Shown here piece by piece: positions 38,914 to 49,771 of a DNA stretch of 64,000 nt. The stretch comes from an uncultured Verrucomicrobiales bacterium (GTDB lineage: Bacteria; Verrucomicrobiota; Verrucomicrobiia; Verrucomicrobiales; Akkermansiaceae). Under the pieces are notes generated by a model that did no database searches, had not been told where the DNA came from, and saw only the letters and a list, made by a program, of their open reading frames with translations. Each line of letters opens with the position of its first letter. Within the stretch, counting starts at the first letter, position 1. Both the position numbers and the translations under genes were made by a program. Location of the stretch: contig CASICJ010000028.1 of assembly GCA_949373085.1 (NCBI GenBank), forward strand, positions 1 through 64,000. The letters run 5' to 3'.

Positions 38914-40193
38914 TAGTCCGTCTTGTTATCGTTGCCATTAGTAGCAACAGGGGTTTCACCTTCCGGAGAAGGGTCCGGCAAAATTTCAACCGGAGTCCCA
39001 TCCGGAGTATACACAAGAAAAGCAGTTGCAAGTAAAGTGCCATCAACGAGGGACTCGTCACTGACAATCAAATCGGTCTCGTTTTCCCAGAGCGGAGTCA
39101 CCATACGTTTACTGATCATATGAGAATCTCGATCAACGACCGTGATACGTGAAAGTTGACGAACCGCTTCGCGCGGGATCACAACGACTTTCTCGAAGGG
39201 CCGCCCGGGAACTTTTGCAGAAACCGGCTGTCCAATCCGAAGCGGTGCCTTCCCTGATTCCCGACCGAATGGATCATCAATGCGAGCGATCGCAAAGAGA
39301 TCGAGCGACTGTTCATTCAATGCCCCTTCGGTTCGCACAATCCACGCTTCCCGCTCAATTTTATTACTCTCGTCCAGAGCATCGCGAAGGATGATCTTGA
39401 CCGGTGAATCACTTGCTTCCTCTGGCAATTCAAGAAATCGAATATGCCTAGCCTCAATTGGGAGGCGCACCTCGGCATAGTCTACCGCAAAGATGGAAGC
39501 GAGGCTCGTTCCACTGCTTATCGTTTGACTGACTCCGACCATGCGCTGCCGAATTCGGCCATCAAACGGAGCACGAATCTGGCAACGTTCAAGACCACGC
39601 TCGGCCTGTTCCAGCTGGGCAGCAGCAGCTTCAACACGAGCTTCTGCCTCGCGTAACTGCGGAACGCGCAGTACGAGATCGCTGGGTTCCTCTTCATAAC
39701 CAAGATCCTCCCAATCCAAGCGAGCCTGCTTAGCCCGTGTCTGCTCCTGTGCGAGTATCGCAAGCGCTTGGGCCTCCTGCGATTTTGCACTCGCAACCGC
39801 TGTTTTGAAATCCGCCTTATCAAGCTCCACGAGAACAGTCCCTTCCTCAAAGTAGGCTCCATCCTCAAACTGAGGATGAGTTGCCACAATCCGTCCACTC
39901 ACTTGTGAAGTGAGATTGATTTGATTGTGTGCCCTTACCACTCCGCTGGTTTCGATCTGTGGTTCAAAATCAACAACAGTCAGTTCGATAACTCTTGTCT
40001 TTGGCAGTTGGGGTAAATCCCGCTGCCGCTTTTCCCGAATTTCTGGTTGCATCCAGTAATCGAATGCAACCCATCCAGTTCCAAGCAAAATCAATGGTAG
40101 GATCAGACGCCAAACCCTTCCAAGAGCTCCAACCTTAGTTGCCGGGAGCAGGGTCACACTTCGACTAGTTTGAGATTCAGTTGATTCTGCCAT
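38913..40193 (-). CDS. RND periplasmic adaptor subunit (HlyD/AcrA-like)
   Basis: N-terminal TM; VRAHNQINLTSQVSGRIVATHPQFEDGAYFEEGTVLVELD; CQIRAPFDGRI. Abuts the permease gene. Confidence 0.92.
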   Translation of the reverse strand: MAESTESQTSRSVTLLPATKVGALGRVWRLILPLILLGTGWVAFDYWMQPEIREKRQRDLPQLPKTRVIELTVVDFEPQIETSGVVRAHNQINLTSQVSGRIVATHPQFEDGAYFEEGTVLVELDKADFKTAVASAKSQEAQALAILAQEQTRAKQARLDWEDLGYEEEPSDLVLRVPQLREAEARVEAAAAQLEQAERGLERCQIRAPFDGRIRQRMVGVSQTISSGTSLASIFAVDYAEVRLPIEARHIRFLELPEEASDSPVKIILRDALDESNKIEREAWIVRTEGALNEQSLDLFAIARIDDPFGRESGKAPLRIGQPVSAKVPGRPFEKVVVIPREAVRQLSRITVVDRDSHMISKRMVTPLWENETDLIVSDESLVDGTLLATAFLVYTPDGTPVEILPDPSPEGETPVATNGNDNKTD

Positions 40194-40252
40194 TTACCGC
40201 TTTTTTTGTTGGGGAAAGATATCCAGCATTACTCAACCTTCGATAAAAAACA

Positions 40253-41800
40253 TCACTTCGATTTACGGAAAGCAATTAAGTGTTCTTCCGTACGGATATA
40301 GATTGAATTTTGGTCGATAGATGGAGTCGTTTCGGACTCTTCGCCAAGGTCATACGAATGAATCTCCTTAAATTGCCTGCCGGTCGCAACAACTGAGATC
40401 ACTCCGTGACTGGCAACGAGGTAAAGGTGCCCGTTAGCGTAGACCGGAGAAGCGGTGCACTGGCCTCCAAGACTCGAAATTCTGTTGCGGTAGATAATCT
40501 TACCATTTTGGGCGTCAGTCGCTGCGAGAACTCCTCCCGCCCGGATCAGGTAGATAATGCCATCGTGTAGAAGCGGAGAAGGGATTTCTGGGATATTGCG
40601 GTTTACTGACCAACTTGAGTGACTCTCTGTAACGTCCCCAGAGCCACCCGGCCGAACTGCCACGAGCAGTGGCTTCCCAGGCTTGTCCTTGAAACCCTTC
40701 ATGAACTCCTCCTCACTCCAAGCCCGGTCTTTATCTTTATCAAACCAACTCAAGATCCAGTCCACACGTTCCTCACGCTTTTTTAGATCGTCAGGCATGG
40801 GAAAACCAAATCCGGGGTGATCAACCGGAAGTTCCGGTCGGAAAGGAAAGGTAAAAGGCGGCTTCATTTCCGACCTTTCAATCTTACTATTCTTGTTCTC
40901 GTCAAAGGGCAGAATTGCATCCCAGAATGGCTTTGGGTTGGTCTCTGCATCGCCATCACCACCTCTCCGTGACGAAGAGGCAAAGACATGATCACGGTTG
41001 GCGACCGGAACCGCGATCGTCTCGCGGGAAAAACCAGTAGTATGCCACTTCCCCTCGCCTGTTGTCGGATCATAACCATTGAGACGTCCATCTCCCAAAA
41101 CGACAAGATCCGATCCCGCCTTGTGGTTCCAGATGATGGGCGTCGACCAGCCGCTGCGAGAAAATGGCCGCGCTGTCTTCCATACTTCCTTTCCCGTCGC
41201 TTTTTCGTATGCGATGACCTTAGAGCGGCTCAACTTACTGCCAGGTAGATTTCGGTCGTCATCAAGAACCATAATCACCATCTTACCGAAACCGATTGGC
41301 GAGCTTGCCATTCCATACAAGGTCTGGGGAGTTGGAATCGGCTTCTTCCAAATTTCGTTGCCATCGTGGTCGTAACAAAGAAATCCATAGGACCCGAAGT
41401 AGACAATGACATATTGTTCATCGACCAAAACAGTCGAAGAAGCCTGACTCGCGGCACGGTGAACCTTCTCCGTCGCCTTTACCGGAGAGAACCTTCGCCA
41501 GCGCTCTCTCCCGCTCTCTTTATCGAGGGCAATTGTCATCAACTTGCGATCTCTAACAGCAGTGAAAAAAATCTGACTCTCCGATAAAACAGGTGAAGAC
41601 AGCCCCTGCGGAATTGGGACACGCCACGCTTCGTAAGCTTTGCCAACTCGCACGGGTGGCTGACAGCCAACTGCAATCCCGGAACCGTTAGGACCACGGA
41701 AACGATTCCAAACACCAGTCTGATCCGCCCTCACGGAGGGAATTAGCAAAAGCATAAGACCAAACAACTTAAAGAATACCTGCGTCTTTTCTATGATCAT
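40253..41800 (-). CDS. Secreted PQQ-like beta-propeller protein with EF-hand-like insert
   Basis: Likely start ATG at 41800 preceding a signal peptide; propeller motifs WNRFRGPNGSGIA, GWSTPIIW, LYLVASHGVISVV; DxNxN / DKDKDRAWSEEEF EF-hand-like sequences. Confidence 0.83.
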   Translation of the reverse strand: MIIEKTQVFFKLFGLMLLLIPSVRADQTGVWNRFRGPNGSGIAVGCQPPVRVGKAYEAWRVPIPQGLSSPVLSESQIFFTAVRDRKLMTIALDKESGRERWRRFSPVKATEKVHRAASQASSTVLVDEQYVIVYFGSYGFLCYDHDGNEIWKKPIPTPQTLYGMASSPIGFGKMVIMVLDDDRNLPGSKLSRSKVIAYEKATGKEVWKTARPFSRSGWSTPIIWNHKAGSDLVVLGDGRLNGYDPTTGEGKWHTTGFSRETIAVPVANRDHVFASSSRRGGDGDAETNPKPFWDAILPFDENKNSKIERSEMKPPFTFPFRPELPVDHPGFGFPMPDDLKKREERVDWILSWFDKDKDRAWSEEEFMKGFKDKPGKPLLVAVRPGGSGDVTESHSSWSVNRNIPEIPSPLLHDGIIYLIRAGGVLAATDAQNGKIIYRNRISSLGGQCTASPVYANGHLYLVASHGVISVVATGRQFKEIHSYDLGEESETTPSIDQNSIYIRTEEHLIAFRKSK

Positions 41801-41902
41801 GGTTGTCTTAAGGGCCAAGAGCTCTTTTTCCCGTTGCTTGGTATCACTTCCAAGAACTATTTCCCAATACATCGCCACCAACCAAAAAATGCGAACAATA
41901 AT

Positions 41903-43702
41903 TTACCGAAGAACAGAAATCTGGTTCGCTTCTTCCACTTCCCAACGTAAGTAAGCCTCCGCATAGGCCGAACAACCTTCGACTAGGTCATCATGGGCAC
42001 CATCTGCAGCCAATCTTCCCTGATCGAAAAAGAGGATACGCGGAGCCTGACGGAGAAGATCAATGCGATGAGTCACGAGAACCGTAGTCCCACCACTCTC
42101 CCGTGAGCGTTTTAAAACTGCCTCGTGAATTAAAAATTCACTTTCGGGCTCAACTGAGGCGGTTGGCTCATCAAGCAAGAGGATACGCGGCGTGGCCAGA
42201 AAAGCTCGTGCTAAGCTCAATCGTTGACGCTGACCTCCCGAAAGTTTCACTCCATTTTGGCCGACCTGCGTTTCATAGCCATTCTGCAAAGACAGAATAA
42301 AATCATGAGCATTAGCCTTCTTGGCAGCTGAAAAAATTTCTTCCTCAGTAGCAGCCGGATCACCATAAATCAGGTTCTTCCATATTGTGCCATCGAAAAG
42401 ATAATGGTCCTGCCCCACATACCCAATTTTCTTGCGAAGAGAGTCGAGCGTCACCATTTTGATTTGGGTCCCATCGATCGTAATCGAGCCAGAATCGACA
42501 TCATAAAAGCGGGGAATTAAATTGAGCAGCGTACTTTTCCCTGAGCCACTCCCCCCGGCAACCGCCACAAATTCACCGGCTTTGATCGAAAAACTTACCT
42601 GCTTCAAAATCGGCTTCCCTTGGAGATACGAGAAACTCACCTCGTTAAAATCTATGGCTCCATTCACGCTTCCCAAGGATCTGGCGTCCGGTTCATTTTT
42701 GATGGACACAGGTTTATCGAGAAGCTCCATAATACGCGTAGCCGCTGCTCGAGCCCGCTGGAGGATATCACTCGTTTGAGCAATCGTCCGGATGGGACTC
42801 TGCAGGCGCCACCAAAAACCACGGTAAGCCAGAAGAGCCCCGAGTGAAAAGAGACTACTGTCGTTCATGATGAGCCACGCCCCAAGGCCCAACATGATGA
42901 CATTATTGATAAAGCCAAAAACTGAAACGATTGGAAAATAGGTATTCCGAAGCCGACTTGCCTTAACACTTGAATCATAAAAATGATCAGCATTCTCGCG
43001 AAATTTCTCTGTTTCATGATCCCTACGGCCAAATGATTGAGTGACCAAGATTCCAGCTAACCGATCTTGCACGAAGGATCCGATATTCCCGAGCTTCTTT
43101 CGCACTCCAGCATAAAGTGATTTGACCCTGCGATTGTATTTTCGAATAAAAATAAAAGCGAAAGCGAGGGGAATAATAGAAACCGCACCAACCACCGGAC
43201 TGATCCAGAGAACCATGCTCGCCACTACGATAAAAGTGACGAACTCCTCCACCAATGCAGTCAGTCCCTGTAAGACCGATTGCTCCATCGCATCAACATC
43301 ACTGGTAATACGGGTGACCAGCTCGCCAGTTCTGCAATCACGGTGGTAAGCAAGTGACTGTTCCTGAAACTTAGAAAAAAGCTCGGCCCGAATATCTCGA
43401 ACAAAAGCCTGACCTGTCTTTTCGAGAAGGTAGCTCTGAACCGCACCCGCAGCAATTCCGATGAGATAGCTCCCGAGCATAATAGAGAGCCACATCACGA
43501 GAACATCGGATGTAAGAGTCTGATCAACTAAAGCGTCAGCGACAAATCCCCAAACTAAAGGATGAAAATTCACGAAAGGAACTGCAAAGACAAGAAGGGT
43601 CAACGCCCATCCGATTCGTCTGCGATAGGGGCGTAAGCGGACCCATATCCGCCCCGCCAATTCACGATCGCTCAGTTCATAGTGAAAATCATTATCCTCC
43701 AT
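41903..43702 (-). CDS. ABC transporter, fused permease/ATPase (exporter type)
   Basis: Walker A GGSGSGKSTLL, signature LSGGQRQRLSLARAF, Walker B RILLLDEPTA, N-terminal six-TM region. Confidence 0.93.
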   Translation of the reverse strand: MEDNDFHYELSDRELAGRIWVRLRPYRRRIGWALTLLVFAVPFVNFHPLVWGFVADALVDQTLTSDVLVMWLSIMLGSYLIGIAAGAVQSYLLEKTGQAFVRDIRAELFSKFQEQSLAYHRDCRTGELVTRITSDVDAMEQSVLQGLTALVEEFVTFIVVASMVLWISPVVGAVSIIPLAFAFIFIRKYNRRVKSLYAGVRKKLGNIGSFVQDRLAGILVTQSFGRRDHETEKFRENADHFYDSSVKASRLRNTYFPIVSVFGFINNVIMLGLGAWLIMNDSSLFSLGALLAYRGFWWRLQSPIRTIAQTSDILQRARAAATRIMELLDKPVSIKNEPDARSLGSVNGAIDFNEVSFSYLQGKPILKQVSFSIKAGEFVAVAGGSGSGKSTLLNLIPRFYDVDSGSITIDGTQIKMVTLDSLRKKIGYVGQDHYLFDGTIWKNLIYGDPAATEEEIFSAAKKANAHDFILSLQNGYETQVGQNGVKLSGGQRQRLSLARAFLATPRILLLDEPTASVEPESEFLIHEAVLKRSRESGGTTVLVTHRIDLLRQAPRILFFDQGRLAADGAHDDLVEGCSAYAEAYLRWEVEEANQISVLR

Positions 43703-43931
43703 CGCTAGTATTCTAATGCGGGATTTCGGTTGGGCAGGCAGAATGATTTATTTTTCTCATAAAGAAATCTGATCACGACGAAAGGACTAAAGCCAGCACG
43801 CTCTTGGGGCTTAGTTAAAGATGAGTATTAATCAATAGATGACTCAATCCCTACGATCCCCACCGACCTTTCATTCCGCCAAAGGAATACGCCGATAAAT
43901 TTAGAGTTGCCAATCGCAAAGACCAAAAAAA

Positions 43932-46151
43932 CTAGAACCTCCACGTCCAACCCACTTTGGCTACCGCCTCTCTGCCCGAGCTTTCATAGCGCCTCTCCGG
44001 ACCCATTTTAGTCAGACTCTGATTCACCACAAAGAAAACATTGCTCCCCGGTTTCACCGTCCACCTCACGCGCCCATTGATTCCGACTTTCTCCGATAAA
44101 TTGTCATATTGCAAATCGGTTGTCAAAAGTAGTTCCGTTGTCGGTGTCCACTGTAGCGCACTATTCACCACGAAGGTTTCAAAGTCCCCTCCAGGCAGTT
44201 GATTCCAATCGTTATTCACCGAAACTCGCGTGGCCCATTGTGGGCTTGGTTTCCAAAACATCTCCAGATCAATTCCCTGCCTCTGCCCTCCCAGATATTC
44301 CCCTGCACTCAGTTTTAATCTGGAACCCCACCTCCAGGACGAAGGCGTGCTAAACCCACCAAATACTCGCGTGTGCCGATAATCACCCACGGGAATAATC
44401 ACACCATCTAAGATCTCAAAATCTTCCAAGAAGCGCTCGCGTTCGTGCTCGATGCCCAGATTATATTCTCCTCCTCCCTTCTTCTCAAAAGTCACATCAA
44501 ATTCAAAATCCTCCGATAAAACCTGTCCTTCCAAATCAGCATCAAAGCCCGCCGCAAAATCAAAATCAATCTCGTTCCAATTCCTTCCGCCCGCCTCGAA
44601 TGCATACGAGAAGAACGAAGCAAATTCGTAAATTCCTGGTCTCCTCACAAATCCCATCGCTGGATCCAAATCCTTACCCACTCGCTGTAATCCAACCCGC
44701 ATGTAGAGAGGATTATTCGGATAAATCGCCGTCAACCCCCACCCGTAATCATCCACGCCATCGCTATCGGTTTGCATCAACCACCCTATCAACTCCCCCG
44801 TTTTTTCCTCTCTCCCCAGATAGCTACTATCCTTCAGATAAAAATCTAAACCAAAAGTGCGGGCCGATCCATTGCTGCGAGGGTCACCATCCGTCACAAT
44901 CACTCCCACCTGGGACTCCTTGAACAAATCGTAGGTCACCCGGCCCGCAAATACGTCATCAGCTTCCAACACCCCCTTTCCTTCCAATCCCACTCCAAGC
45001 AAACCCAGATTCCAATTCCCCACTTTGCCTGTCAACTTCCCGCCCATCTCAATCGGCACACGCTCACCATTCCCCGACAAACCGATCGTCCGCGAATGAA
45101 AAGGAAGGGGGCTTCTTCTGATTCCACCAAAGCGAAAATAGCGCGCATCTTCCAAGAAAAAGGCCCGCTTTTCAGGAAAGAAAAGAGGAAATCTTGTGGT
45201 ATTCACCACCCGTTTATCGACCTCCGTGTCTGCAAAATCTGTCTGCCAACTTAGGGTCGTAGTCAATGATGGTGTAACTCGAAAAAAGGCATCGATCGAC
45301 GGCACGATTTCAAACGTATTCGAACCACCCATTTCCTCCCGCCAGCGCGATACCAGTGAAGGTCGCACATCCAGTCCCAGCCCAGTCTTCAGATCCCGCA
45401 TCCCAGTGATCCGCCCGGCACCCTCCATTGCGTAAAGCAATTTTTTCCGCGTAGGCGATGCCCACCGTAACTTTTCCTCCTTCCGCCTGATCACGCGCTC
45501 AATATTAAACCCCCAGCTCTCCTGATTTGGCTCGAAGGCAATACTGCGAAACGGAATCTCAATCTCCGCCACCCAGCCCTCGGCAGTTACACGCGTCCTG
45601 ACATCCCAAATACAATCCCACTCCATCTCCGGACGATTCCCCGCCCTTACGATCCCATCCGCGCTCGACCCCCCCGCTGCAATCCCAAAAAAATATCCCT
45701 CGGTTCCCCGCGCAAACGGATCAATCACGATTCTCAGTCGATCATCACCTGAACCCGTGGAGTCCCTCCTCCGGTCTCTTGCCAAAACCTCTGCTGGACT
45801 TCGATCAAAACACCTTACTCCCAGATATAAAGCTTCATTCGTGCGCATCAACAAAACTTCCGTCCGCTCCGATACCTCTTCCCCTTCGCGGGGCTCTACC
45901 TGCCCAAAATTCCTAATCTTCTTCGCGTGTATCCATTCCTCCTCATTCAAAACTCCATCAATCACCGGCTTGCCCTTAATCTGCTGAACCACCACCGAAG
46001 GTTGGACCTCTCCGGCATGAGCATTCCCCAAACAGCTCATCAGCACCCCAAAGACCACGACGAATCCACCTTTCACCCGCAGTCTTACGCACATATTTTT
46101 CAATAGTATCAACCTATCACTCCCATCGATAAAGAACTCCAACACGATCAA
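43932..46151 (-). CDS. CBM9-like/DUF5916 outer-membrane beta-barrel protein
   Basis: KPVIDGVLNEEEWIHAKKI...; FFPEKRAFFLEDARYFRFGG; C-terminal amphipathic strands ending in WRF. Confidence 0.82.
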   Translation of the reverse strand: MIVLEFFIDGSDRLILLKNMCVRLRVKGGFVVVFGVLMSCLGNAHAGEVQPSVVVQQIKGKPVIDGVLNEEEWIHAKKIRNFGQVEPREGEEVSERTEVLLMRTNEALYLGVRCFDRSPAEVLARDRRRDSTGSGDDRLRIVIDPFARGTEGYFFGIAAGGSSADGIVRAGNRPEMEWDCIWDVRTRVTAEGWVAEIEIPFRSIAFEPNQESWGFNIERVIRRKEEKLRWASPTRKKLLYAMEGAGRITGMRDLKTGLGLDVRPSLVSRWREEMGGSNTFEIVPSIDAFFRVTPSLTTTLSWQTDFADTEVDKRVVNTTRFPLFFPEKRAFFLEDARYFRFGGIRRSPLPFHSRTIGLSGNGERVPIEMGGKLTGKVGNWNLGLLGVGLEGKGVLEADDVFAGRVTYDLFKESQVGVIVTDGDPRSNGSARTFGLDFYLKDSSYLGREEKTGELIGWLMQTDSDGVDDYGWGLTAIYPNNPLYMRVGLQRVGKDLDPAMGFVRRPGIYEFASFFSYAFEAGGRNWNEIDFDFAAGFDADLEGQVLSEDFEFDVTFEKKGGGEYNLGIEHERERFLEDFEILDGVIIPVGDYRHTRVFGGFSTPSSWRWGSRLKLSAGEYLGGQRQGIDLEMFWKPSPQWATRVSVNNDWNQLPGGDFETFVVNSALQWTPTTELLLTTDLQYDNLSEKVGINGRVRWTVKPGSNVFFVVNQSLTKMGPERRYESSGREAVAKVGWTWRF

Positions 46152-46413
46152 TCATTCTCAATTTTCCTTCTTCAGTGCGGAAACTTGATCAGCAAAATCC
46201 CAAATTGTTCGCACCGGCCGCAAAATCAAATACCCTAGCGTCCGATATCGCAATGCACTGAGTCCCTCGAACATTTCCGCCTAGAGATGCCCTCTACCCC
46301 ATTTTAAAATTACGCGATACTTCATCCATGCGCATATTTCTCTTGGTCTTCTTAGCAAAGACCTTCGGCACCAAAGAAAAACGATGCCCAAAAAATCACT
46401 CAATCGTGGGGTC

Positions 46414-47187
46414 TTAATTGCCGGAAGGCTTTATCCTCGGCACAACCAACTTTCGCGCCCAAATATTGCGAAATCGAACCGGATTACCATGATCCTGAAG
46501 TGAGAGTCCGCCTGACTTCGCCTTACCACCCTCTTGCACTGCGAACTGCGTCACGACACCATTGTGTAGCACAGTGATTGATCCCGGTTGGATCACTTTG
46601 CCGTCGGTGCCCTTCTTCTCCCGAATGCAAATAACATCATAAGTCTGCCACTTGCCCGGCCCACGACTCGCGTTCACCAAAGTCACACTCTTTTGATAAA
46701 GCGAGGAAGCTTGGCCATCGGGATAGGTATCATTTTTAAATGAATCAAGCACCTGTACTTCGGGATATCCTCCAATGAAGACGCCACTATTGCCGCGCCC
46801 CTGACTATTCCCCTTCACTTCGGCCGGCGTGCACCACTCAATATGCCACTGGCAATCTCCCTCGACCTGATTACGGGTTTGGATTGATCCAGTTCCTCGC
46901 ACCACCTCCATAAAACCATCCTTCACCTGCCAATTTGCACCATCATTTCCATCCTTTGCACGGCCCTTCCATTTCGAAAGGTCACGCCCATCGAAAAAGA
47001 CGATAGCATCGGATGGGACTGCGCCAGGTTTGGCATCGGTAGTATGACCTGGAGGTGTCACGACTGCCGGGCGTTCATTCTTGACCTGTTCCTTTCTCCA
47101 ACGCCCAGCGTCGGAAATAGAGACTTGGGCGTGGAGAGTGGACAAGTTAGCCAAAAAAGGAGTCAAAATCAGAAAATGATATTTCAT
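46414..47187 (-). CDS. Secreted DUF1080 (3-keto-disaccharide hydrolase-like) protein
   Basis: Signal peptide; FFDGRDLSKWKGRAKDGNDGANWQVKDGFMEV; GNSGVFIGGYPEVQVLDSF; FRNIWARKL. Confidence 0.87.
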   Translation of the reverse strand: MKYHFLILTPFLANLSTLHAQVSISDAGRWRKEQVKNERPAVVTPPGHTTDAKPGAVPSDAIVFFDGRDLSKWKGRAKDGNDGANWQVKDGFMEVVRGTGSIQTRNQVEGDCQWHIEWCTPAEVKGNSQGRGNSGVFIGGYPEVQVLDSFKNDTYPDGQASSLYQKSVTLVNASRGPGKWQTYDVICIREKKGTDGKVIQPGSITVLHNGVVTQFAVQEGGKAKSGGLSLQDHGNPVRFRNIWARKLVVPRIKPSGN

Positions 47188-47332
47188 AGAGAGCAGATTT
47201 AGTTACGAATGATCGAATTGATCGTCTATAACTACGCCCGATTTAGCGCCTGCTTTCAAGTCCACTCTTGGAATAAGCGAAAGTAGTTTTTTATCGATGG
47301 AACTCGCGGGCAAAATCAGGTGAGATCCCAAG

Positions 47333-49771
47333 ATGCGATTACTACTAGTCACTGCATTCGCCATTTTGCCACTCCATGCCAATTGGATTGAACTATTCGA
47401 CGGAAAATCGACTAACGATTGGACGCCGCGCGCAGAAGTCGAGCAATTTGAAGCCATTAATGGTGAACTTCATCTTCTCTCAAAGACTAATGTCTGGGTC
47501 ACCTCCAAGATTGAAATGGATGATTTCGAAGCTGAACTAGAGGTGTTCCTCCCTAGGGAGCCAGGGTTTAATTCCGGCCTCGCATTCCGCTGTTCGGGAG
47601 CGAAGGGAAAACCGAAGGGCTATCAAATCGAGATCGATCGAAAAGCTCCCGGCGGAGTTTACGGAATTGGGCTTGGTGGCTGGCTTACGAAGAAGAAAGG
47701 TAAGCTCAAAGAAGGCCAGTGGAATCATTTCCGCGTGATTGCTCAAGGCAATCGCATTGAGACCTTCGTTAATGGAAACCCCGTCGCGGACATTCGAGAG
47801 GAAAAACAACTCAAAGGCTACTTCGCAATCCAGCATCACGGCAAAGGGGGCGTTGTAAAATTTCGAAAAATCCGAGCACGCAAGCTCGAATCTAAGACGT
47901 CCACTCTTGAGCAACCCAACATCATCTGGATCGTCGCCGAAGATCTCAGCCCCGCTCTCGGCTGCTACGGCCACCCCGATGCTCTTACTCCAAATCTTAA
48001 TGCCTTCGCCAAAGAGAGTATTCTCTTTACCCATGCCTTTGCAGCTTACCCAGTCTGCTCTCCTTCGCGCTCCTGCCTCATCACCGGAATGTATCCTTCT
48101 ACGACTGGAACCGGACAAATGCGGTCTGCTTTCCCACTCCCCCAAGGAGTTACAGGTTTCCCGCAATACCTTCGCGAAGCTGGTTACCACACAACTAATA
48201 ATGTCAAAACTGACTATAATTTCGCAGATGCAGAGCGACTCACCAAAAATTCGTGGGTTGAATCAAGCTCGAAGGCTCACTGGCGGACTCGCAAAAAAGG
48301 CCAGCCTTTCTTTGCGATTTTCAACGATATGACCACCCACCAGTCGCGCACCATGGTCTGGCCTTACTTAATATTTAAAAAGGAAATCCAAGCGAAGCTT
48401 TCTCCCGACGAAATTCACAAACCGAACAAAGTTCGAGTTCCCTCTTACTATCCTAACACTTCGCTGATCCGACGAGAACTTGCCCGTTTCCACGACTGCG
48501 TCACCGTAATGGACCGGAATACCGGAAGTATTCTTGCTGAGCTGGAAAAGGACGGCCTTGCCGAAGACACAATCGTTTTCTTTTACTCCGACCACGGCTC
48601 AGGGATGCCACGTCACAAGCGACTTCTCACCGACTCAGGAATGCGGGTCCCCCTCATGGTTAGAGTGCCTAAAAAATGGCAACACCTTGTCCCCGGGTCC
48701 GAAAATCGTGGCAGCAAAAATAATAGATTAGTTTCTTTTGTCGACTTCGCGCCAACCGTCCTCGCGCTTTGCGGGATTGATGCGCCGGCTTACATGCAGG
48801 GGCACAACTTCCTCGATCAAAAAAACAACCGTGAGTGGGTTTATGGTGCACGTGACCGGGTCGACGAAGTCTTCGACTGCTCCCGTTCGGTTCGCAACGG
48901 CCGCTGGTTATACATTCGAAACTACCACCCATTTCTCGGCTGGAACCAACCTTCGGTTTTCTCAGATCTAGGTGAAATCCGGAATGAAATTACCAATTAT
49001 TCACTTAATACTGGGACGACCCTTTCAAACGAACAAAATCATTACACCTCACCACAGCGGGCTCCGGTTGAGTTTTATGATTGCATCGCCGATCCCGAGA
49101 ACACCCGCAATCTAGCTCTTGAAAAATTGAGTCCTACTCAGAAAGTCTCGCTCGAAAAAGCCCACCGAGCCCTAAAAAGAATTCGCAAGAGAACTCGAGA
49201 CGTAGGGTGCCTACCTGAAGGAGTCATGGCTGAGTTGGTTGAGAAAAATGGAGAATCCATTGCAGATCTTGCTCGGAATGGAAACCTCAAGCTTGATCAA
49301 ATCTGGAATATCGCTGATTCGGTTGGGAGAGACACCAAATCCGCCCTTAAATTTTTCAGGCCCAACGATCCCTCGATCAATTTTTGGGTTGTTAATGCCC
49401 TCAAAGGCTCTCGCCCTAATGATAAACATAAAGATGATGCCTTCCGCTACGTAGGGCAAACAGGTAGCGCTGAAGCGAGTATCGAAGCTGCCGCCTGGCT
49501 AGCCGCAGAAAGTCGCTACTCGGAAAAAGCCATGAAGGTTCTTATCGACGAACTAGAAAACTCAAGCTGGCCTGTCGCACTCCGTGCCTGCCGTGCGATC
49601 GAACTCCTTGGTTCACAGGCCAAGCAAGCTGTTCCCACAATGAAAAAACTTTACGCCCTGAACCGCCATAGGAAAGGCGACGCGGCACTCTTCCTTGCTT
49701 TTTCATCTGGCGCCTTTCTCGAAAAGCTCGGCGAGAAAACGGAACCCTGGGACTTTACTCCCAAACGCTGA
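47333..49771 (+). CDS. Fusion protein: DUF1080-like domain, sulfatase domain, C-terminal HEAT-like helices
   Basis: WIELFDGKSTNDWTPRAEVEQFEAINGELHLLSK; then QPNIIWIVAEDLSPALGCYGHPDALTPNLN with CSPSR motif and FFYSDHGSGMPRHK; the C-terminus ASIEAAAWLAAESRYSEKAMKVLIDELENSSWPVALRACRAIELLGSQAKQAVPTM looks like HEAT repeats. Confidence 0.88.
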   Translation: MRLLLVTAFAILPLHANWIELFDGKSTNDWTPRAEVEQFEAINGELHLLSKTNVWVTSKIEMDDFEAELEVFLPREPGFNSGLAFRCSGAKGKPKGYQIEIDRKAPGGVYGIGLGGWLTKKKGKLKEGQWNHFRVIAQGNRIETFVNGNPVADIREEKQLKGYFAIQHHGKGGVVKFRKIRARKLESKTSTLEQPNIIWIVAEDLSPALGCYGHPDALTPNLNAFAKESILFTHAFAAYPVCSPSRSCLITGMYPSTTGTGQMRSAFPLPQGVTGFPQYLREAGYHTTNNVKTDYNFADAERLTKNSWVESSSKAHWRTRKKGQPFFAIFNDMTTHQSRTMVWPYLIFKKEIQAKLSPDEIHKPNKVRVPSYYPNTSLIRRELARFHDCVTVMDRNTGSILAELEKDGLAEDTIVFFYSDHGSGMPRHKRLLTDSGMRVPLMVRVPKKWQHLVPGSENRGSKNNRLVSFVDFAPTVLALCGIDAPAYMQGHNFLDQKNNREWVYGARDRVDEVFDCSRSVRNGRWLYIRNYHPFLGWNQPSVFSDLGEIRNEITNYSLNTGTTLSNEQNHYTSPQRAPVEFYDCIADPENTRNLALEKLSPTQKVSLEKAHRALKRIRKRTRDVGCLPEGVMAELVEKNGESIADLARNGNLKLDQIWNIADSVGRDTKSALKFFRPNDPSINFWVVNALKGSRPNDKHKDDAFRYVGQTGSAEASIEAAAWLAAESRYSEKAMKVLIDELENSSWPVALRACRAIELLGSQAKQAVPTMKKLYALNRHRKGDAALFLAFSSGAFLEKLGEKTEPWDFTPKR

